Positions 63,140 to 64,000 of a stretch of 64,000 nt of DNA are shown in pieces. The DNA is taken from assembly GCF_918797505.1 (NCBI RefSeq), contig NC_092802.1:9691480-9755479 (forward strand). Reading direction: 5' to 3'. Positions within the stretch are counted from its first letter, which is position 1; each line of letters begins with the position of its first letter. The notes beneath the pieces are model-generated. The model had not been told where the DNA came from and searched no databases. It saw only the letters and a list, made by a program, of their open reading frames with translations. Both the position numbers and the translations under genes were made by a program. The DNA is from Bemisia tabaci (lineage: Eukaryota; Arthropoda; Insecta; Hemiptera; Aleyrodidae).

Positions 63140-63350
63140 GAAATCGGACGTGAAATTTTTACAAAAATTGTAAAATTTGACGTTCATCCCGTCACAATTT
63201 TAATTTTAAGGTGCGTGCCTTTTACAGAAAATTTTACGAGAAAACCAATGAAACTACTTTTAAAACATCAACAATTCATGTTCATGAAGATATGCGCTTT
63301 TAAAGATTTTAAAGCGTATCGGACCTTTTCCATTGACTTGATCCATTATA
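63140..63350 (-). repeat. Family E, diverged copy without a left end
   Basis: In inverse, the sequence follows E from TGGATCAAGTCAATGGAAAA-type sequence through CAATGAAACTACTTTTAAAA-type blocks. It has lost the heptamer and runs into repeat U, which itself contains part of it (CGTCACAATTTT). Confidence 0.6.
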
Positions 63351-63361
63351 TTCCAATATGG

Positions 63362-63460
63362 GAACAAAATATTCACAATGTTCGCAGTAAATTCAGTTTT
63401 TATCGAAGGAAATTTGGCAACGTCTGAAAGCTCATACGGCGTTCTTCCTTAGCACGGCAG
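63362..63460. repeat. Family B, right half only
   Basis: GAACAAAATATTCACAATG, TATCGAAGGAAATTTGGC and the intact end TTCTTCCTTAGCACGGCAG. The left half is missing. Confidence 0.8.
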
Positions 63461-63562
63461 TATGCCAAGATGTGCCACGGTAGATCCTTCTAATTCAAAC
63501 CACCACAAATAAAACCAACGGAACGAACATAATATAGAATTACAACAAGAGATAGGACGCGC

Positions 63563-63690
63563 TTTGATGACGGCGCAGAGATACAACTATTCGTGCTTGG
63601 TGGATGTCCGTGTTGCGTCTGCGAAATTGAAGGCGCGATGGCGCGAAGCGTGAACTCGCAATGCTCAACTTTGTTAAGAGATTATCTATT
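63563..63690 (-). repeat. Family V repeat, copy 3
   Basis: On the minus strand it reads GCGCGCCTTCAATTTCGC-like sequence, GACATCCACCAAGCACG and GAATAGTTGTATCTCTGCGC, as in the copies at 18945 and 28690. A 64-codon plus-strand frame across it has no recognised motif. Confidence 0.65.
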
Positions 63691-64000
63691 AAGAGGTTAT
63701 GTTCAGTGTTTAGTGACGATACCTCGAAATTGTCTTACTATTTTCTCTTCGTTTTACCGTGATTGGTCCCTGATAATGCGCTTTTAAAAAGCGAGGCATA
63801 TGAATGAATTTTGAAGCACTATCATTAAGTTCAGTCTTTTGCTAATTCTTTTCTTGGTTGTTTCTTTGTCTCCTGGCTCGAGAATTTAATTTTCAACCAA
63901 ATCTTGAGAGAAACGAGCCAAATCCCGTATCAGTTCAAAAAAACGCGCTCATTGGTCAATGCAACATGATTTAATCCACGATAAAAAATATCATCAAATT
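63691..64000. other. No feature recognised
   Basis: AT-rich end of the window; no gene or repeat seen. Confidence 0.4.

Larger units (their letters stand above)
62034..63220 (+). repeat. 284-bp tandem repeat U, interrupted by A and E
   Basis: CGAGATCTCGTTTGATTTAA recurs at 62041 and 62325 (period 284). The second half of the unit recurs again after an A insertion (from 62767) and after an E insertion (from 63112). Shared blocks are CGATCCGAGAAA, TTTTTGCGACTGGATTCGAT, GGATTGATGACTGTTGGATC and GAATCGAGACGGCGC. The third unit lacks its first ~75 bp. Confidence 0.85.

Noticed and set aside
1..64000. Endosymbiont or bacterial origin of the window
   Set aside because: No dense coding, no operons or ribosome-binding sites, and abundant eukaryotic MITEs and a LINE fragment.

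Overview
This is non-coding, transposon-saturated eukaryotic DNA. It is AT-rich, with no long open frames, no operons, no ribosome-binding sites, and dozens of short inverted-repeat elements. The only recognisable coding remnants are a truncated non-LTR reverse transcriptase and a mariner-type transposase fragment. This fits an insect chromosome; a hemipteran such as a whitefly is my guess from the style of the repeats, which I could not check. I found no intact host gene, tRNA, rRNA or CRISPR array.

Most of the window is built from repeat families, lettered here for reference. A: ~230 bp near-perfect palindromes starting CACTGGAAAA (12 full or near-full copies plus fragments). B: ~250 bp elements with ends CTGCCGTGCTAAGGAAGAAC (about 20 copies and pieces). 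C: ~583 bp (2 copies). D: up to 508 bp (3). E: ~234 bp, starting with the heptamer CACAGTG and flanked by 5-bp duplications beginning CG, so Transib/RAG-like (6 complete, 3 partial). F: foldbacks in TTAA sites (3). G: ~260 bp (5). H: ~609 bp foldback (2). I: 413 bp TTACC-rich element (2). J: hAT-like element with 8-bp duplications (5). K and X: foldbacks inside J and B. L, M, N, O, P, R, S, T and V: other dispersed repeats.

Layout: 0-5 kb holds A, D, G and P copies and a degenerate B. A GC-rich, C-tract-rich stretch lies at 6.0-6.8 kb. The reverse transcriptase relic is at 7.5-8.6 kb, with an 11-bp target duplication and an (AT)n tail. A TTAA foldback is at 10.25-10.7 kb, and a hAT-like element enclosing a 78-bp minisatellite at 10.87-11.85 kb. 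At 12.8-14.5 kb there is a three-level nest (R containing B containing D). Regions 14.8-20 kb are rich in A copies, and 22-29 kb holds F, I, B containing C, L, N and G containing H. A cluster of B and N copies lies at 33.3-34.5 kb. A stretch at 38.46-38.83 kb is the only candidate for a non-transposon exon. At 40.9-42.05 kb one B copy carries X, A and J insertions, and at 45.05-45.75 kb J contains K. Tandem and dispersed repeats fill 47.6-49.8 kb, a 1.28-kb inverted repeat lies at 50.8-52.1 kb, and the mariner relic at 55.7-56.2 kb. The window ends with a 284-bp tandem repeat broken by A and E insertions (62.0-63.2 kb).

No transposase in the window could mobilise these elements, so they are non-autonomous and depend on enzymes coded elsewhere. 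Nesting gives a partial order of events: R before B before D, G before H, B before C, X, A and J, J before K, and E before D and O. GC-rich, mostly single-copy-looking islands (for example 0.5-1.35, 6.0-6.8, 20.1-20.7, 25.4-25.85, 34.5-34.8, 42.1-42.6, 52.1-52.5 and 61.4-62.0 kb) separate the AT-rich repeat blocks and carry no gene that I can support.
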